Shown: piece after piece, positions 52,785 to 61,898 of the stretch
How the letters are laid out: every line of letters begins with the position of its first letter
Position numbering within the stretch: the first letter of the stretch is position 1
Source: Lachnospiraceae bacterium
GTDB taxonomy: Bacteria > Bacillota > Clostridia > Lachnospirales > Lachnospiraceae
Length of the DNA: 64,000 bases
Assembly: GCA_016286035.1 (NCBI GenBank)
Contig: JAEERY010000019.1
Span: 1 to 64,000 of the forward strand
Direction of reading: 5' to 3'
Program-made: the position numbers and the translations under genes
Notes under the pieces: model-generated
The model's database searches: none
What the model saw: only the letters and a program-made list of their open reading frames with translations
What the model was told of the DNA's origin: nothing

Positions 52785-52813
52785 TTGTTAATATTTACGA
52801 TTTATTATATAAT
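52785..52813 (+). promoter_or_regulatory. Promoter of the third GT-C gene
   Basis: TTGTTA (52785-52790), 17-base spacer, perfect TATAAT (52808-52813) on the plus strand, 36 bases before the start codon. Confidence 0.75.
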
Positions 52814-52849
52814 CATGATGATGTTTTCATGAAAGGTATCTTTAAATAA

Positions 52850-54331
52850 ATGAATGTACCCAAAAGATCATTTATTTGCATATTGACGGTATGTATCGTA
52901 ACCTCCATCCTTCAGGCTTTCGGCTTCGAGGGATTTCATACATATGCAAAGTTTATAACAGCCGGTATATATCTGCTTGCATTTACCCTTGTCATTGTTT
53001 GGACATTGAGATCAGGCAAAGCAAATAAAAATGCTCCGATGCTCATTATACTGGCAGGTATGCTGATACATTCCTTTTACATTTTAAATACCGGGATATA
53101 TGAAAGACAGCATGATATCGGAAACATCACACAGTTTGGCGACGGTATTACAAACGGCGGTCATCTGGGATATATTGAGTATTTTGTAAAAAACAGACAC
53201 ATGCCCGACTTTGCACCGTTTGATGTGTTTGCCTACTATCATCCCCCGCTTCATCATATCCTGGCATCCCTTATGGTATCGCTAAACCTTGCTCTTAAAG
53301 TAGGCTATGAGACCGCTTTTGAGAGTGTTCAGGTTCTTACTCTTTTCTACTTCGGTATTCTGTGTATCACGGTATATCTAATTTTATGTAAACTTAAAAG
53401 TGATGATGATAAGTTAAGCATTCCCGCTCTCGCGATCGTTTGTTTTCATCCGTCACTCATCTTCATGTCAGGCTATCTTAACAACGACATGATCACACTT
53501 ATGATGACTGCTCTTACCATATATTTCTGTATCTCATTCATATATGAAAAGAGCACAAAAAATCTACTGTTTATAGCCCTCTTTATGGGGCTCGGTGCTA
53601 TCTGCAAACTTAATGCCTGCATTTATGCACTTCCTGTCGGAATAGTTTTTATCATGCACATGATCTTGCTTATTAAAGAGAATGACAAGAAAGAATTAAT
53701 AAGCTGGTTTAAGAGATATATGCTGTTCTTGCTGATATGTGCCAGTATCGGTCTTTCATTCGTCATCAGAAACCTGATAAGATTTCACGAAAAGCCCGGC
53801 ATCCTTTCCGCCAATCCGGATTCTTTGCAGTATATGGGTAATATAAGTCTTATTAGGCGTCTCACGATTCCAAACACTCTTGATCTTGAATATCCTTTTC
53901 ACAGCGAATATGCAAAGGCCAGCACAAATGTATGGCTGATAAACCTTAAGACATCCCTTTTTGGAGAGATGCGCCCCGATATTGATACTACGGGACTTGT
54001 TTTCTCGCGCATCACCATGATAATAGGTCTTTTGACTTCAGTTATGATGTTCGTGGTCATGATCTACTCTTTTATAAGACTCATAAACACAAACGTTTCA
54101 CTCGGAGTGTTCCTGCTGTCGGCTTTTCTTACAGTGATATTAAGCTTCATCGCATTTGTCATAAAGTATCCGTATACCTGCAGCTGCGATTTCAGATATA
54201 TCGCATCCGCTCTCATTTTCTCATCAATAGCACTTTCTGTGTCCATTCATAAGAGATACTTATATATCCTCAACATATCTCTGCTCGTATTCTCAAACAT
54301 CTTCCTGTTTGTGTTTGCCCTTACTTATTGA
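52850..54331 (+). CDS. GT-C type membrane protein
   Basis: A 493-residue polytopic protein with about 11 to 12 spans. Loop 1 holds YERQHDIGNITQFGDG and, further on, YYHPPLHHILAS, placing it in the GT-C/PMT-like group but on a different branch from the two neighbours on the other strand. YLNNDMITLMMTAL recalls the conserved intramembrane motif of lipid-linked sugar transferases. Start ATG at 52850 has only a weak AAAGG, 13 bases upstream. It has its own promoter and shares a terminator with efp. Confidence 0.82.
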   Translation: MNVPKRSFICILTVCIVTSILQAFGFEGFHTYAKFITAGIYLLAFTLVIVWTLRSGKANKNAPMLIILAGMLIHSFYILNTGIYERQHDIGNITQFGDGITNGGHLGYIEYFVKNRHMPDFAPFDVFAYYHPPLHHILASLMVSLNLALKVGYETAFESVQVLTLFYFGILCITVYLILCKLKSDDDKLSIPALAIVCFHPSLIFMSGYLNNDMITLMMTALTIYFCISFIYEKSTKNLLFIALFMGLGAICKLNACIYALPVGIVFIMHMILLIKENDKKELISWFKRYMLFLLICASIGLSFVIRNLIRFHEKPGILSANPDSLQYMGNISLIRRLTIPNTLDLEYPFHSEYAKASTNVWLINLKTSLFGEMRPDIDTTGLVFSRITMIIGLLTSVMMFVVMIYSFIRLINTNVSLGVFLLSAFLTVILSFIAFVIKYPYTCSCDFRYIASALIFSSIALSVSIHKRYLYILNISLLVFSNIFLFVFALTY

Positions 54332-54346
54332 TACCCATCGAGACAT

Positions 54347-54381
54347 AAAAAAGACAACAGGCATATTCGTCTGTTGTCTTT
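54347..54381. terminator. Bidirectional terminator between the GT-C gene and efp
   Basis: AAAGACAACAG and CTGTTGTCTTT form an 11-base stem with A and T tails on both sides, between convergent genes. Confidence 0.88.
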
Positions 54382-54405
54382 AATAATGCATATTTTATAT
54401 GTTGA

Positions 54406-54963
54406 TTATACTCTGCTGAGATACTCGCCTGTACGTGTATCGATCTTGATAACATCGTCCTGGTTTACGAACAGCGGAACTGCTACTGTAGCACCTGTCT
54501 CAACAACAGCGGGCTTTGTAGCACCTGTAGCTGTATCACCCTTGAAGCCGGGCTCTGTATCGGTAACAACAAGCTCAACGAACATGGGAGGCTCTACAGA
54601 AAATACATTTCCGTTATAAGAGCAGACCTTACACATATCGTTTTCTTTTACGAACTTCAATGCGTCACCAACGCTGTCCTGGTTGATAGCAAGCTGTTCA
54701 AAGTTCTCTGTATCCATAAAGTAGAAAAGATCGCCGTCACTGTAAAGATACTGCATATCCTTTCTGTCGATACGTGCTGTAGGACATTTCTCAGTGGGAC
54801 GGAATGTCTTCTCAACTACACCGCCTGAGATGATGTTCTTAAGCTTTGTTCTTACGAAAGCCGCACCTTTACCGGGCTTTACATGCTGAAATTCTATAAT
54901 CTGGTATACATTGCCTTCATACTCAATAGTAACACCGTTTCTGAAGTCACCTGCAGAAATCAT
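54406..54963 (-). CDS. efp: Elongation factor P
   Basis: EF-P relieves ribosome stalling at polyproline stretches. The 185-residue protein has the three beta-barrel domains of the family, with [17 protein letters not shown] at the tip of domain I, including the lysine (K32) that many species modify, and [17 protein letters not shown] in the C-terminal barrel. GGAGG lies 8 bases before ATG. It follows yqeG with its own promoter. efp is often near this gene in Clostridia. Confidence 0.97.
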   Translation of the reverse strand: MISAGDFRNGVTIEYEGNVYQIIEFQHVKPGKGAAFVRTKLKNIISGGVVEKTFRPTEKCPTARIDRKDMQYLYSDGDLFYFMDTENFEQLAINQDSVGDALKFVKENDMCKVCSYNGNVFSVEPPMFVELVVTDTEPGFKGDTATGATKPAVVETGATVAVPLFVNQDDVIKIDTRTGEYLSRV

Positions 54964-55005
54964 AATCTTTCCTCCTAATAATGCTTTACATTTAAATCCT
55001 ATAAT

Positions 55006-55034
55006 ATATTATACTAAAGGCCTTTTTAACGCAA
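55006..55034 (-). promoter_or_regulatory. Probable promoter of efp
   Basis: TTGCGT (55029-55034), 17-base spacer, TAATAT (55006-55011) on the minus strand. An overlapping TATAAT at 55008-55013 gives a 15-base spacing instead. Confidence 0.6.
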
Positions 55035-55058
55035 GAAGTTTTTTTATTTTTCGTTATT

Positions 55059-55577
55059 TTAAGCTTTTGGGGTGATCTTATGAGTTTTGAGATACTTTTT
55101 TAAGATCGGATTTTCCAGATATCTCTTAAGCACTATCTGAGGTTTATCGGTTGATCTGTCAATGGGTATGACAAGACATGAATACATTCCTGCCCTGTTC
55201 GCACCCCATATATCCGTGAAAAGCTGATCACCTATAACAGCCACCTGCTTAGGCTTAAGCCCCATCATATCAGCCGCCTTAAGATATCCTTTCGGACTTG
55301 GCTTTGAAGCCTTATATATATACTTCGCACCCACCTTTTCATTGAACATCTTAACCCTGGCTTCTTTGTTGTTTGACAGAAAGAATATCTCAAATCCCAT
55401 ATTCTTAAGTCTGTCAAGCAGTTCAAGCGCTCTTTTATCAGCCGGCGCATCATGAGGCACTAAAGTATTGTCCAGATCGTAGATAAGTCCTCTGATCCCT
55501 TTTGCGTACAGAGCATCGTAATCTATATCATATGAAGATGTATAATATCCGGTGGGATAAAATCTTTCAATAAGCAT
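55059..55577 (-). CDS. yqeG: YqeG-family HAD phosphatase
   Basis: A 172-residue HAD superfamily IIIA hydrolase: motif I DLDNTLVPHD with the nucleophile Asp, motif II FLSNNKE, motif III KPSPKGYL with the Lys, motif IV VAVIGDQLFTDIWGAN. The family is a phosphatidylglycerophosphatase-like group; Gram-positive members have an unsettled role in the cell. Start ATG at 55577 has GGA 9 bases upstream. It is placed between the unknown 123-residue gene and efp, with a terminator ahead of it. Confidence 0.94.
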   Translation of the reverse strand: MLIERFYPTGYYTSSYDIDYDALYAKGIRGLIYDLDNTLVPHDAPADKRALELLDRLKNMGFEIFFLSNNKEARVKMFNEKVGAKYIYKASKPSPKGYLKAADMMGLKPKQVAVIGDQLFTDIWGANRAGMYSCLVIPIDRSTDKPQIVLKRYLENPILKKYLKTHKITPKA

Positions 55578-55596
55578 AACCGTTTCCTGACAATAT

Positions 55597-55623
55597 AAAA
55601 GGTTGAACCCAAAGGCTCAACCT
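55597..55623 (-). terminator. Terminator of the 123-residue gene
   Basis: Minus-strand AGGTTGAGCC/GGTTCAACCT with loop TTTG, then TTTTATATTG. It lies between that gene and yqeG. Confidence 0.8.
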
Positions 55624-55658
55624 ATATTAACACAAATCCTCCAACTTTTTAAGATAAA

Positions 55659-56030
55659 CTATTTTGCGATTACTCGACCGTCCTCTGAACTGAATATATC
55701 TTTGCTGCTGCCCACAAAATACTGATAATCCTGAAGTATGGAATCCTGTTTCATCATTGAGATGGCTTTTTCCATATCAAGCAGCGATAGATCCTTATCC
55801 TTGCCGATGAATCCGTAATCCTCCTGTCTGTTGAAAGACATGGATACTTCATTCAGATCAACCTTCGAGGGTCTCTTATCCTCTATAGGTTCTATTATGA
55901 CGGAAGGCTTTTGCTGTTTATCTTCCTGTATCTGCTGTGGTTCGGGGCTTTTTGGTATCTCTTTTACAGGGATCTCGCTTACACGATAGTCCTGCATGTA
56001 TCTGAAACTGTCATTGATGTTCATTGCCAT
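55659..56030 (-). CDS. Small protein of unknown function
   Basis: A 123-residue soluble protein with a charged, proline-rich N-terminal half (about 20-60, disordered) and a helical C-terminal half (DLSLLDMEKAISMMKQDSILQDYQYFVG). It has no signal peptide and I do not recognise a family. GGAGG is 11 bases before ATG. It has its own terminator and an AT-rich upstream gap (56031-56188) in which no confident promoter was placed, so it seems to be a single gene. Confidence 0.7.
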   Translation of the reverse strand: MAMNINDSFRYMQDYRVSEIPVKEIPKSPEPQQIQEDKQQKPSVIIEPIEDKRPSKVDLNEVSMSFNRQEDYGFIGKDKDLSLLDMEKAISMMKQDSILQDYQYFVGSSKDIFSSEDGRVIAK

Positions 56031-56188
56031 GATACTCTCTGCCTCCTTTCCACATGATATTAGACTTTTGTCTATTAACTATATCGGCACATTAACATAA
56101 ATACCTTACTAATATATAACAAAAATCTCAAAAAACAAATAAAAAGTAGAAAAAAGACAAAAGATTTGCATAAAAAACATAAAAAATG

Positions 56189-57739
56189 CTATTCAGCAAA
56201 GCTTATTCCGGCACTTTTAAGCAGCTCCTTCGTGTATTCGTGTTTAGGATGCGCATATATCTCATCCCTTTCACCTTCTTCCACTATAACGCCGGATCTC
56301 ATGACCAGCACTCTGTCACACATCTGATGAACGACCCTCAGATCATGGCTTATGAATAAAAAGCTTATCCCCATCTTGTCATGGAGCTCTCTCATAAGCT
56401 TTAACACCTCTGCCTGGATCGTCACATCAAGGGCCGATACAGGTTCATCGGCTATTATTAGCTTGGGTTTTAACATAAGAGCCGTGGCAATGCATACTCT
56501 CTGTCTTTGTCCTCCCGACAGCTCGGAAGGCAGTCTGTCAAGGTACTCACTCGTAAGTCCTACATTCTGTATCATCTCTTCAGCGAGCTTTCTTCTCTCC
56601 TCGCTGCTCATATCCGTAAGATTCCTTATAGGCTCCTCCATTATGAAGCCTACCGTTTTGGCGGGATTGAGCGAACCGTACGGATCCTGGAAGATCATCT
56701 GTGTATTAGGATACTTCTGAATGATCTCCCCGCTGTCCGGTTTCTGAAGTCCGATAATGGTCCTGGCCAGAGTTGATTTACCGCATCCCGATTCACCCAC
56801 TAGACCGAGTATCTCTCCCTCACGCACATCTATAGATACGTTTTTTAAGACATCCACACTCTCTTTGGTCCTTCCCTTCTTTCGCATAAATGAAACACAG
56901 ACATCTTTGACTTCTATCATCTTATCGGAAGCTTGTATGGGTACCATGTCATCATTCATCTTAGGGATGGCAGCTATCAGTTTCTTTGTGTATTCCTCTT
57001 TGGGATTTTCAAATATATCTTTTACAAGTCCCGACTCAACCACGTAACCGCCTTTCATAACAAGGACTCTCTCACAGAGTCTGCTTACAAGGCTCAGATC
57101 ATGGCTTATAAAGAGTATGGCCGTATTCTTTTCTTTGTTTATCTTCTTTAAAAGATCGACTATCTGACTCTGAACGGTCACATCCAGTGCAGTGGTCGGC
57201 TCATCCGCAATAAGAAGCTTCGGATTTCCTATTGTCGCAGCCGCTATCATGACACGCTGTCGCATTCCTCCCGACAGTTCATGAGGATATGAGTCATATA
57301 CACGCGCTGGGTCTTCCAGTTCCACATCCTCCAGAATCTTAAGTGCTCTTTCCTTTCTCTCTTCGGGTGTCATCTTGGTATGGATCCTTAATGACTCCTC
57401 CACCTGCCATCCGATCTTCTTTACCGGATTTAAGGAGGTTAACGGCTCCTGAAATATCATACATATCTCATCGCCCTGGAGTCCTCTGAGTTCGCTTCTG
57501 GGACAGCCTAAGATATCCGTACCGGCAAAATTAATGGTACCTCGCTTTTTCATGTCATGTCTGCTAAGCAAACCTGCTATGGCAAGTGCTGACATGGATT
57601 TGCCGGATCCCGATTCACCGACAAGACCCACTATCTCTCCCTCTTCCATATCAAGGTCGAAATCAAATACTACGGTTTCCGGGATGAGATGGTCGTGGAA
57701 TTCTATATTCAGATCTTCAACATGCAGTAATCTTCCCAT
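56189..57739 (-). CDS. ABC transporter ATPase, fused tandem OppD-OppF type
   Basis: A 516-residue protein with two ABC ATPase domains in one chain, as in YejF-type peptide/nickel importers. The first half has Walker A VGESGSGKSMSA, signature ELSGGMRQRVMIA and Walker B LLIADEPTTALD; the second has GESGCGKSTLAR, LSGGQRQRVCIA and LIIADEPVSALD. Both sites look complete. It energises the two permeases encoded next and is the last gene of the operon. Confidence 0.95.
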   Translation of the reverse strand: MGRLLHVEDLNIEFHDHLIPETVVFDFDLDMEEGEIVGLVGESGSGKSMSALAIAGLLSRHDMKKRGTINFAGTDILGCPRSELRGLQGDEICMIFQEPLTSLNPVKKIGWQVEESLRIHTKMTPEERKERALKILEDVELEDPARVYDSYPHELSGGMRQRVMIAAATIGNPKLLIADEPTTALDVTVQSQIVDLLKKINKEKNTAILFISHDLSLVSRLCERVLVMKGGYVVESGLVKDIFENPKEEYTKKLIAAIPKMNDDMVPIQASDKMIEVKDVCVSFMRKKGRTKESVDVLKNVSIDVREGEILGLVGESGCGKSTLARTIIGLQKPDSGEIIQKYPNTQMIFQDPYGSLNPAKTVGFIMEEPIRNLTDMSSEERRKLAEEMIQNVGLTSEYLDRLPSELSGGQRQRVCIATALMLKPKLIIADEPVSALDVTIQAEVLKLMRELHDKMGISFLFISHDLRVVHQMCDRVLVMRSGVIVEEGERDEIYAHPKHEYTKELLKSAGISFAE

Positions 57740-57742
57740 ATA

Positions 57743-58549
57743 TCACCTGATCTCCTTACTGATAAGTGAAAATCCAAGAATTATCATAACTATGGTACAT
57801 CCGGCGAACAATACATACCCCGGATTTGAAAACATATATGCCTGTGCCTCGCTTAACATCCTTCCAAGGCTCGCATCCGGCGGCTGTACACCTATACCCA
57901 AAAAACTAAGACCCGCTTCAGCAAGTATCGCATTGTTAAAGCCTATCATCACTGAGCTTAACAGCACGGTCTTTGTGTTTGGCAGGATATGCACGAACAT
58001 TATACGCAGGTTGCTCGCTCCCGCAAGCTTTGCTGCCTTGACATAATCAAGGTTCTTTATCCTTATGTACTCGCTCCTTACTATCCTTGCATAGCTTGGC
58101 ACAAATGCGATACCTAAAGCCAGCATTACCTGATACTTGCCCGTTCCGAGCAGCGAAACCATGACAAGTGCAAGAAGAAGGCTGGGGAATGCGAGCGCCA
58201 CATCATTTATCCTCATAAGCGCCTCATCAACTATCCCGCCAAAATATCCCGTGAATGCCCCAATGGCTGTTCCTATGATGCTTCCGAAAGCCACTGTACC
58301 GACAGCTACCAGCAGTGTTATGCCGCTTCCTGCCATTATACGGCTGAATATGTCTCTTCCAAAGTTATCACAGCCATAGATATGCCTGATACCCACACCT
58401 GCAAGCTTTAAACTGCTGTTCATTGCTTCCGGATCATACGGTGTCCAGAAAAGACCGACAAAAGCGGGTATGAGTGTTATTGCAAGAAGCACGGTCCCTA
58501 GTATTAAATTGAAGTTTTTCTTCTTATTCTTTTTCATATGATCATTCAA
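57743..58549 (-). CDS. ABC transporter permease, DppC/OppC type
   Basis: A 268-residue membrane protein with five to six spans and the binding-protein-dependent inner-membrane signature near EYIRIKNLDYVKAAKLAGASN (the EAA loop, 20 residues shown). It starts within the end of the DppB gene (8-base overlap). Its N-terminal YDPEAMN loop is typical for DppC. It forms the heterodimeric channel with the DppB protein. Confidence 0.95.
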   Translation of the reverse strand: MNDHMKKNKKKNFNLILGTVLLAITLIPAFVGLFWTPYDPEAMNSSLKLAGVGIRHIYGCDNFGRDIFSRIMAGSGITLLVAVGTVAFGSIIGTAIGAFTGYFGGIVDEALMRINDVALAFPSLLLALVMVSLLGTGKYQVMLALGIAFVPSYARIVRSEYIRIKNLDYVKAAKLAGASNLRIMFVHILPNTKTVLLSSVMIGFNNAILAEAGLSFLGIGVQPPDASLGRMLSEAQAYMFSNPGYVLFAGCTIVMIILGFSLISKEIR

Positions 58550-59477
58550 CTCTGGGATCTACAAGTCTATATATTATGTCAACCAAAAGGTTGCTTATTA
58601 TCACAACACATGCAATGAGCATGATTATGGCTATTACGACAGGATAATCCCTGTTCTGGATGGAGGTCAGCAGAATCCTGCCAAGCCCAGGTATGCCAAA
58701 TACCTGCTCAATAATTATACTTCCGGCTATCATATCGGCCAGTGCCATTCCAAGGAACGTGATAGTCGGTATGGATGCATTTTTAAGCATATGGGAGAAA
58801 AACACTTGTTTACTCCTGTTTCCCCTGCTGTAAGCCGTCCTTACATAATCCTTTTTCTTCTCACCGTTTAATGAGGAATACAAAAGATTTAACACCATCG
58901 CGCTTTTAGGAAGAGCGATCGCAAGTGCCGGGAAAAACATAAAACCAAAGAAACGAACAGGATCCCTGTTTATACTCACAAAGCCTCCGGGTGTGAACAG
59001 TTTTAAAGTCACTCCGAAAAGCAGTGTTATAAGGATACCTGAAAAGAACGGCGGTATCGCCATTATTATCTGATTTATGATCTGTATGATCCTGTCAATG
59101 ACCGTACCTTCCTTATATGAAGCATAAACACCAAGAGGTACGGATATGATGACCATCAATACCATCGAATAAAGCATGAGCGTGAGTGTGATCGGAAGCT
59201 TATCGGCGATCATCGAAGTTACCGACATGCTGTAGCTGTAACTCATGCCAAAATCTCCTCTCAAAGCACCGACAAGCCATTTAAAATACCTGACGGCCAT
59301 GGGCTGATCAAGTCCCATCTGGTGCCTTAAGCTTATGAGCGCGCTCTCAGTCGCATTCGTTCCGAGTCTTGAAAGTGCCGGATCTCCGGGAATGAGCGCA
59401 AAAGCCACAAAAACAAGAAGAGACACTATGAACAACGTTATTATACAACTAAGTATCTTCTTAACTATGTATCTCAC
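58542..59477 (-). CDS. ABC transporter permease, DppB/OppB type
   Basis: A 311-residue membrane protein with six spans. The N-terminal RYIVKKILSCIITLFIVS, the GDPAL segment and the C-terminal LVDIIYRLVDPRVE are typical of the DppB subfamily; the EAA loop is VRTAYSRGNRSKQ. It is between the binding protein and the DppC gene in an operon ordered binding protein-DppB-DppC-ATPase. Confidence 0.95.
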   Translation of the reverse strand: MRYIVKKILSCIITLFIVSLLVFVAFALIPGDPALSRLGTNATESALISLRHQMGLDQPMAVRYFKWLVGALRGDFGMSYSYSMSVTSMIADKLPITLTLMLYSMVLMVIISVPLGVYASYKEGTVIDRIIQIINQIIMAIPPFFSGILITLLFGVTLKLFTPGGFVSINRDPVRFFGFMFFPALAIALPKSAMVLNLLYSSLNGEKKKDYVRTAYSRGNRSKQVFFSHMLKNASIPTITFLGMALADMIAGSIIIEQVFGIPGLGRILLTSIQNRDYPVVIAIIMLIACVVIISNLLVDIIYRLVDPRVE

Positions 59478-59516
59478 AGTGTCTCTCCTATATAAAGTAC
59501 CCTTATCCCAAAGGGC

Positions 59517-61034
59517 TTATTTCACATAAAGTTTTGAAAAATCCATTACATACAAAGGATAGAATTCGTATCCGCCAAACTTCTTGTTAACGGCTACCAT
59601 GTTCGGAAGGTCCTGAATGTAGACATTGGCTGCATCCGTTGAAAGGATCTTCTCGCATTCCTTGTATTTTTCAGTTCTTACAGCATCATCCGTGCTGGTA
59701 AATGCTTCATTATAGATCTTATCATACTCGGCATTGTTATAGTTAATGAAATTCTTTCCGGAATCACTTACAAAGCGTCCGAGCATGGCGCTTGCAGTAA
59801 GTGTTGAAGCGTCAACACCTATGACCGTAGCTTCGAAGTTACGTCCGATGTAAACATCATTGAGCCATGTATCCCACTCAACAAGATTGATGTTTGCAGT
59901 AACTCCTATCTTCTTTAACTGCTCCTTTACTACCTGGGCTGTATCAACATGCTGCTGGTAGTTGCTGGGAACTGTTATCGAAAACTCAAATCCGTCAGGG
60001 TAACCCGCTTCGCTTAAAAGCTGTTTTGCCTTTTCGATATCGGTGTTGTAGGTATCATTTAATTCTTTCACATAATACTTTCCGAATGCAGGGAACATGC
60101 TGGAACCCGTCTCGGTACCCTTACCGTCAGACACAAAGTCCATGATCTCCTGTATATCTACCGCATAGCAGAGAGCCTGTCTTACTTTTGTGTTGTTGAA
60201 GGGTTCAACCGCATTGTTCAGATATACTGCCTGAACAAGGTTCATTGTTCCTTCATAGATATCGAAGTTATCTGAAAGCTGTGCAGCCTGAGTGGTTGAA
60301 AGTCTTGCCATCAGGTCTATGCTTCCGCCCTCCAAGTTCATAACGATGGTATCACCGTCGGGAACTATTTTGAGCACCACATTCTTGATATGAGCCTTCT
60401 CGCCCCAGTAGTCATCAAAACTCTCAAGTACGATATTCTCCTGCGGAGAACGTGATACATACTTATAAGGGCCTGTTCCTATGGGATCCACAGATGCATC
60501 AAGATGATCTGCGGGAAGGATCGCTGCTGTAAGGTTGGGCAGAAAATCTGTATCCGACTCCTTAAGAACAACCTCGATCGTGCTCTCATCCGGTGTGTTG
60601 ATGGCGCTTACCGCTGAAAAAGCCGCTACCAGAGGCTCATCGCTTCCGGTACCGGCGCATTTATCAAGTGAAGCTTTGACATCCTGCACCGTAACTTTAG
60701 CTCCGTTATGGAACTTAACATTCTTTCTGAGTGTGAACGTGTAAACCGTTCCGTCCTCGTTGATGCTGTAGCTTTCGGCTACGGCAGGGATGAGATCACC
60801 ATTGCTATTCGGTTTTACCAAACCTTCAAATACATTGAATAATACCTCTCTCGTTCCTGCCCCTTCTGCGATGTGGGGGTCAAGACTGTCATCAAGATCC
60901 TGAGGTATTCCGATAGTGATCAAAGAATCGGCATCAGCCGAACCTGCCTTACCGCCTGCGCATGCGCTCAGTGCAGTAGCCATCAAGGAAATCAACAACA
61001 TCATCACGAGGAATCTCCTAGTAATCTTCCTCAT
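59517..61034 (-). CDS. Peptide/nickel-type solute-binding lipoprotein
   Basis: A 505-residue extracellular solute-binding protein (SBP_bac_5 family), the specificity component of the operon. The lipobox is TALSAC, followed by the family opening TIGIPQDLDDSLDPHIAEG and the KNVKFHNGAKVTVQDVKASL segment. It could bind di- or oligopeptides, nickel complexes or other small compounds; the sequence does not settle this. An in-frame ATG 18 codons upstream lacks a ribosome-binding site; GGAG is 6 bases before the ATG at 61034. Confidence 0.93.
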   Translation of the reverse strand: MRKITRRFLVMMLLISLMATALSACAGGKAGSADADSLITIGIPQDLDDSLDPHIAEGAGTREVLFNVFEGLVKPNSNGDLIPAVAESYSINEDGTVYTFTLRKNVKFHNGAKVTVQDVKASLDKCAGTGSDEPLVAAFSAVSAINTPDESTIEVVLKESDTDFLPNLTAAILPADHLDASVDPIGTGPYKYVSRSPQENIVLESFDDYWGEKAHIKNVVLKIVPDGDTIVMNLEGGSIDLMARLSTTQAAQLSDNFDIYEGTMNLVQAVYLNNAVEPFNNTKVRQALCYAVDIQEIMDFVSDGKGTETGSSMFPAFGKYYVKELNDTYNTDIEKAKQLLSEAGYPDGFEFSITVPSNYQQHVDTAQVVKEQLKKIGVTANINLVEWDTWLNDVYIGRNFEATVIGVDASTLTASAMLGRFVSDSGKNFINYNNAEYDKIYNEAFTSTDDAVRTEKYKECEKILSTDAANVYIQDLPNMVAVNKKFGGYEFYPLYVMDFSKLYVK

Positions 61035-61093
61035 AATAATCTCCTTTTCTTTGACTGTATATGAATACGGAAAGACTATTCTTTCCAAGGCAT

Positions 61094-61123
61094 ATTATCA
61101 ACGCTTACAGGTTTGTTTGTCAA
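61094..61123 (-). promoter_or_regulatory. Promoter of the ABC transporter operon
   Basis: TTGACA (61118-61123), 18-base spacer, GATAAT (61094-61099) on the minus strand, about 60 bases upstream of the binding-protein start. Confidence 0.78.
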
Positions 61124-61150
61124 GTTTTTTTATAAGTACAAAGGCAAAGC

Positions 61151-61174
61151 AAAAGAAGCATCTTTCGATGCTTC
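61151..61174 (-). terminator. Terminator of nrdR
   Basis: GAAGCATC, loop TTTC, GATGCTTC (61155-61174) followed by TTTTGCTTTG on the minus strand, between nrdR and the ABC operon promoter. Confidence 0.85.
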
Positions 61175-61195
61175 TTTCGGATTGGATTCTCGGTA

Positions 61196-61651
61196 TTACT
61201 TAGAAGTCATGACGCTTTTGAGCTCATCCATGAAGGTATTGATATCCTTGAACTCTCTGTAAACAGATGCAAATCTTACATAAGCAACTGCTTCAAGATC
61301 CTTGAGCTTATTCATTACAAGCTCGCCGATCACCTGGCTGGGTATCTCTTTCTCCTCCATGTTGAAGATCTCCGTCTCCACCTCGTCGATGAGATGATTG
61401 ATCTGAGCCGCACTGATAGGTCTCTTGTGACAAGCACGAAGAACGCCTGCCTCGATCTTCGATCTGTCATAAGCCTCTCTGTTGTTATCCTTTTTGATGA
61501 TAATCAACGGAATGGTCTCTACCTTTTCGTATGTTGTGAACCTCTTTCCGCACTCGTCACACACACGGCGCCTTCTGATAGAGTTATTGTCCTCTGCCGG
61601 TCTGGAATCAATAACTCTGGTGTTTTCATGACCACAAAACGGGCACTTCAT
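61196..61651 (-). CDS. nrdR: Transcriptional repressor NrdR
   Basis: NrdR represses ribonucleotide reductase genes by sensing ATP/dATP through an ATP-cone. The 151 residues comprise a four-Cys zinc ribbon (C3, C6, C31, C34 in MKCPFCGHEN...CDECGKRF) and an ATP-cone with the pattern LIIIKKDNNREAYDRSKIEAG. An in-frame ATG five codons earlier lies within the GGAGG, so the ATG at 61651 is taken. A NrdR-type palindrome lies in its own promoter region, and the nrdD promoter 38 kb away has two. In the window it is the likely controller of nrdD. Confidence 0.97.
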   Translation of the reverse strand: MKCPFCGHENTRVIDSRPAEDNNSIRRRRVCDECGKRFTTYEKVETIPLIIIKKDNNREAYDRSKIEAGVLRACHKRPISAAQINHLIDEVETEIFNMEEKEIPSQVIGELVMNKLKDLEAVAYVRFASVYREFKDINTFMDELKSVMTSK

Positions 61652-61711
61652 AGTATACCTCCGCATAAGAAAAAAGATTGAAAACTAACGCTCTATACAT
61701 TAATTAACATA

Positions 61712-61740
61712 ATTATAAATAACCATAATCTTTATGTCAA
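61712..61740 (-). promoter_or_regulatory. Consensus promoter of nrdR
   Basis: Perfect TTGACA (61735-61740), 17-base spacer, perfect TATAAT (61712-61717) on the minus strand, 60 bases upstream of nrdR. Confidence 0.88.
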
Positions 61741-61748
61741 CCCTATTT

Positions 61749-61764
61749 ACACAAGATTTTGTAA
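61749..61764. promoter_or_regulatory. NrdR box upstream of nrdR
   Basis: ACACAAGATTTTGTAA matches the NrdR core C-w-A-n-A-T-n-T-w-G and shares the first nine bases with box 1 of nrdD. It lies 8 bases upstream of the -35, as in nrdD. Confidence 0.75.
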
Positions 61765-61789
61765 AAAAAACTAATATTTTCAACATTTA

Positions 61790-61805
61790 TACCATTATAT
61801 AGTAT
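61790..61805. promoter_or_regulatory. Weaker second NrdR-like box upstream of nrdR
   Basis: TACCATTATATAGTAT matches the core with one mismatch and begins 41 bases from the first box, close to four helical turns. The spacing differs from the 32 bases at nrdD, so support is modest. Confidence 0.4.
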
Positions 61806-61856
61806 CAATTTCGGACCAAAAATCTATAGATTATGTAACTTGTATATCAGGGTATC

Positions 61857-61887
61857 AAAAAAGCTCCCTGATGTGATCAGGAAGCTT
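61857..61887 (-). terminator. Terminator of ftsZ
   Basis: Minus-strand AAGCTTCCTGAT/ATCAGGGAGCTT hairpin then TTTTTTG, just after the ftsZ stop. Confidence 0.88.
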
Positions 61888-61898
61888 TATATGTTTTC

